Positions 5,769-7,188 of a DNA stretch of 7,188 nucleotides are shown here, piece after piece. This DNA comes from an uncultured Microbacterium sp. GTDB taxonomy: Bacteria > Actinomycetota > Actinomycetes > Actinomycetales > Microbacteriaceae. The notes under the pieces are model-generated. The model was not told the DNA's origin and searched no databases. It saw only the letters and a program-made list of their open reading frames with translations. Position numbers and translations under genes: made by a program. Positions within the stretch are counted from its first letter, which is position 1. Each line of letters opens with the position of its first letter. The DNA lies in contig CANSLE010000121.1 in assembly GCA_947647645.1 (NCBI GenBank), positions 1 to 7,188 on the forward strand, given 5' to 3'.

Positions 5769-6650
5769 ATGACACTCGAGAAGTGGCTCATCAAGCCGGG
5801 CGAGACCCGGGTGATCGACCTCGAAGACATCCGCAAGCTCAAGATCGGCCTCGTCGGCGGGCAGATCGACGTCGTCGCCCACGACGAGCCCGGCGTGCGC
5901 ATCGAGGTGCACGCGGTGACCATCAAGGACCTCCGCATCGAGGCGTCCGGCGACGTCGTGGAGATCGACCACCCGCAGCTGCGTTGGGACAACTTCCTCG
6001 AGGTGTTCCGCAACTTCGGCTCCGGTGGCCCCAAGGCCGAGATCAGCGTGGCCGTCCCCCGCGGCGTCCTCCTCAACCTCGGTGTCGTCTCCGCGAGCGC
6101 CCTCGTGGCGGGTCTCGCCTCCGGGGCTCGACTGAACACCGTGTCCGGCGACATCATCGTCGACGGCCTGACGGGCGACCTCTCCGTGAACGCCGTCTCC
6201 GGCGACGTGCAGATCCGCGGACTCGACGGCGCGCTCAGCGCCAACTCCGTATCGGGCGACGTGGCGGCAACCGGCAGGATCCGCAAGGCGACGATCGACA
6301 CCGTCTCGGGCGCCACGCTGGTCGACTCGACCGGCCGGGTCGATCTGGTGAGCCTGAACACCGTGTCCGGCGACGCGACCGTACGCCTCGACGAGGGGCA
6401 CCCGGCGAACTTCGTGCTCCGCAGCGTCAGCGGCCGGCTGATGGTCGACGGGATCAAGCGCTCGACGTCGGGCCCGTCGAACTACGTCGACGCGGTCGGC
6501 GAGCTCAGCGGCAGTTTCGTCGACGTCCGCGCCAACTCCGTGTCGGGCGACGTCACGGTGCTGCGCCGGACGTCGACGGATGCCGCGTCCTCCCCCGCGG
6601 CGGAGGACGACCACTCGTGGACGCCGACCCCGTCCGGAGAGGAGGCGTGA
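5769..6650 (+). CDS. DUF4097-family beta-repeat protein
   Basis: 293 residues. The N-terminal part (1-100) is predicted beta-rich, with alternating hydrophobic strands such as KIGLVGGQIDVVAHDEPGVR and KAEISVAVPRG. From 105 to 265 it carries repeated strands built around (N/D/R)-x-VSG-(D/A/R), at 123, 141, 159, 177, 197, 218 and 256. The first four lie exactly 18 residues apart, which fits rungs of a beta-solenoid, as in DUF4097 adhesin-like domains. The C-terminus (266-293) is Ser/Thr/Pro/acidic and probably disordered. There is no signal peptide or membrane segment, so it should be cytoplasmic. It lies under a long inverted repeat and 2 nt ahead of a PadR regulator gene, a pairing I recall as common in actinobacteria. 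The molecular function is unknown. A role in envelope or stress sensing is only a guess from the family. Confidence 0.88.
   Translation: MTLEKWLIKPGETRVIDLEDIRKLKIGLVGGQIDVVAHDEPGVRIEVHAVTIKDLRIEASGDVVEIDHPQLRWDNFLEVFRNFGSGGPKAEISVAVPRGVLLNLGVVSASALVAGLASGARLNTVSGDIIVDGLTGDLSVNAVSGDVQIRGLDGALSANSVSGDVAATGRIRKATIDTVSGATLVDSTGRVDLVSLNTVSGDATVRLDEGHPANFVLRSVSGRLMVDGIKRSTSGPSNYVDAVGELSGSFVDVRANSVSGDVTVLRRTSTDAASSPAAEDDHSWTPTPSGEEA
6135..6551 (+). repeat. VSGD peptide repeats within the DUF4097 gene
   Basis: Seven copies of a hexapeptide of the form N-x-VSG-D, at residues 123, 141, 159, 177, 197, 218 and 256 of the protein. Spacing is 18, 18, 18, 20, 21 and 38. Copies four and six are degenerate (DTVSGA, RSVSGR). 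The DNA repeats are less perfect than the peptide, with mixed codons for Val, Ser and Gly, so this is an old, protein-level repeat and not a recent expansion. Confidence 0.85.
6641..6645 (+). promoter_or_regulatory. Ribosome binding site of the PadR gene
   Basis: GGAGG at the end of the DUF4097 gene, 7 nt before ATG 6653. An in-frame GTG at 6647 overlaps the previous stop as GTGA, but it sits only 1 nt after this site and is therefore less likely. Confidence 0.7.
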
Positions 6651-6652
6651 GC

Positions 6653-7188
6653 ATGCCCCCCGTCTTCTCGCACGGCGATCTGCGGCTCTACCTGCTGAAC
6701 CTCCTCGACGAGTCCCCCCGGCACGGCTACGACCTCATGCAGGCGCTGTCCGACCGCACCGGCGGCACGTACACACCGAGCGCGGGCACCATCTACCCGC
6801 GGCTGTCCAAGCTCGAAGAGGAGGGTCTCGTGACCAAGTCCGTCGACGGCCGCAAGACCGTGTACGAGATCACCGACGCCGGCAGAGCCGAGGTGTCCGC
6901 GCGCGCCCACGAACTCGAAGGCATCGAAGCGGGCCTCGCCGACAGCGTCCGCCTGATCGCCGAGGAGGTCCGCGGCAGCGTCCGAGCGGCCATGAAGAGC
7001 CTCCGCGCCGACCTGGCCGCCTCCGCACAGTCGGAGCGGGAGCAGGCCGAGAGCGCCCGGGCCCAGGCCCGGGCTGCGGCATCCGCGTCGACGTCGGACG
7101 ACGCCCGCGACGCCTCACGGGAGCAGCTGCGTCGGGCGGAAGCCCTCGTCGGAGAGTTCCGGGCCACGGTCCGCGCCGACGTGCGAAC
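6653..7188 (+). CDS. PadR-family transcriptional regulator, C-terminus cut by window edge
   Basis: DNA-binding repressor of the PadR family; 178 residues are visible. The N-terminal winged helix (about 8-80) is clear: LRLYLLNLLDESPRHGYDLM, then TPSAGTIYPRLSKLEEEGLV (recognition helix region) and GRKTVYEITDAGRAE (wing). Residues 81-178 are a long, charged, Ala/Glu/Arg-rich helical stretch that should serve for dimerisation as a coiled coil; it contains a Ser/Asp-rich interruption at about 144-150. It follows the DUF4097 gene by 2 nt, so the two are cotranscribed. It probably binds the 19-bp inverted repeat ahead of the operon and represses itself. The ligand or signal is not evident. Confidence 0.93.
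   Translation, partial: MPPVFSHGDLRLYLLNLLDESPRHGYDLMQALSDRTGGTYTPSAGTIYPRLSKLEEEGLVTKSVDGRKTVYEITDAGRAEVSARAHELEGIEAGLADSVRLIAEEVRGSVRAAMKSLRADLAASAQSEREQAESARAQARAAASASTSDDARDASREQLRRAEALVGEFRATVRADVR

Noticed and set aside
6135..6551. CRISPR-like array or DNA tandem repeat
   Set aside because: The repeats are at the peptide level, with divergent DNA between them, inside one continuous coding frame.
5621..6614. Minus-strand open frames opposite the DUF4097 gene
   Set aside because: Shadows of a repeat-bearing GC-rich gene; they run through the terminator or operator and show no recognisable protein.

Overview
The window is GC-rich, densely coding DNA. Codon use, GTG starts, 1-4 nt gene junctions and the gene set (a Gram-positive-type RND permease, a two-gene fluoride channel pair, a poxvirus-like topoisomerase IB, a DUF4097-PadR pair) point to an actinobacterium. 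The recurring heptamer GGATGCC/GGCATCC suggests Microbacteriaceae, possibly Microbacterium. That placement is an inference, not a database result.

Layout. (1) Positions 1-3150, minus strand: most of a large RND efflux permease, whose C-terminus runs off the left edge. A perfect 16-bp palindrome lies 42 nt before its GTG start and looks like a repressor operator. (2) Positions 3294-5356, minus strand, read right to left: a compact four-gene cluster. It encodes a small SAP/Rho-N-like protein (DUF7218 type), DNA topoisomerase IB (1-nt gap), then two CrcB/FluC fluoride channel subunits (20-nt gap, then a 4-nt GTGA overlap). The two subunits carry complementary changes at the pore phenylalanines, so they probably form a heterodimer. 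(3) Positions 5463-5624, plus strand: an unrecognised 53-residue protein with two membrane segments, followed by a strong hairpin terminator. (4) Positions 5695-7188, plus strand: a 19-bp inverted repeat in front of a DUF4097 repeat protein and a PadR-family regulator, which is cut by the right edge. The regulator probably controls its own operon through the inverted repeat.

The genes look like four ordinary chromosomal transcription units: export, DNA topology plus fluoride resistance, a small membrane protein, and a PadR-controlled unit. I see no mobile element, CRISPR array or RNA gene. The most interesting points are the two palindromic operator candidates, the asymmetric fluoride channel pair cotranscribed with a topoisomerase, the regular VSGD repeat protein without export signal, and the over-represented heptamer. 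No intergenic stretch exceeds 145 nt.
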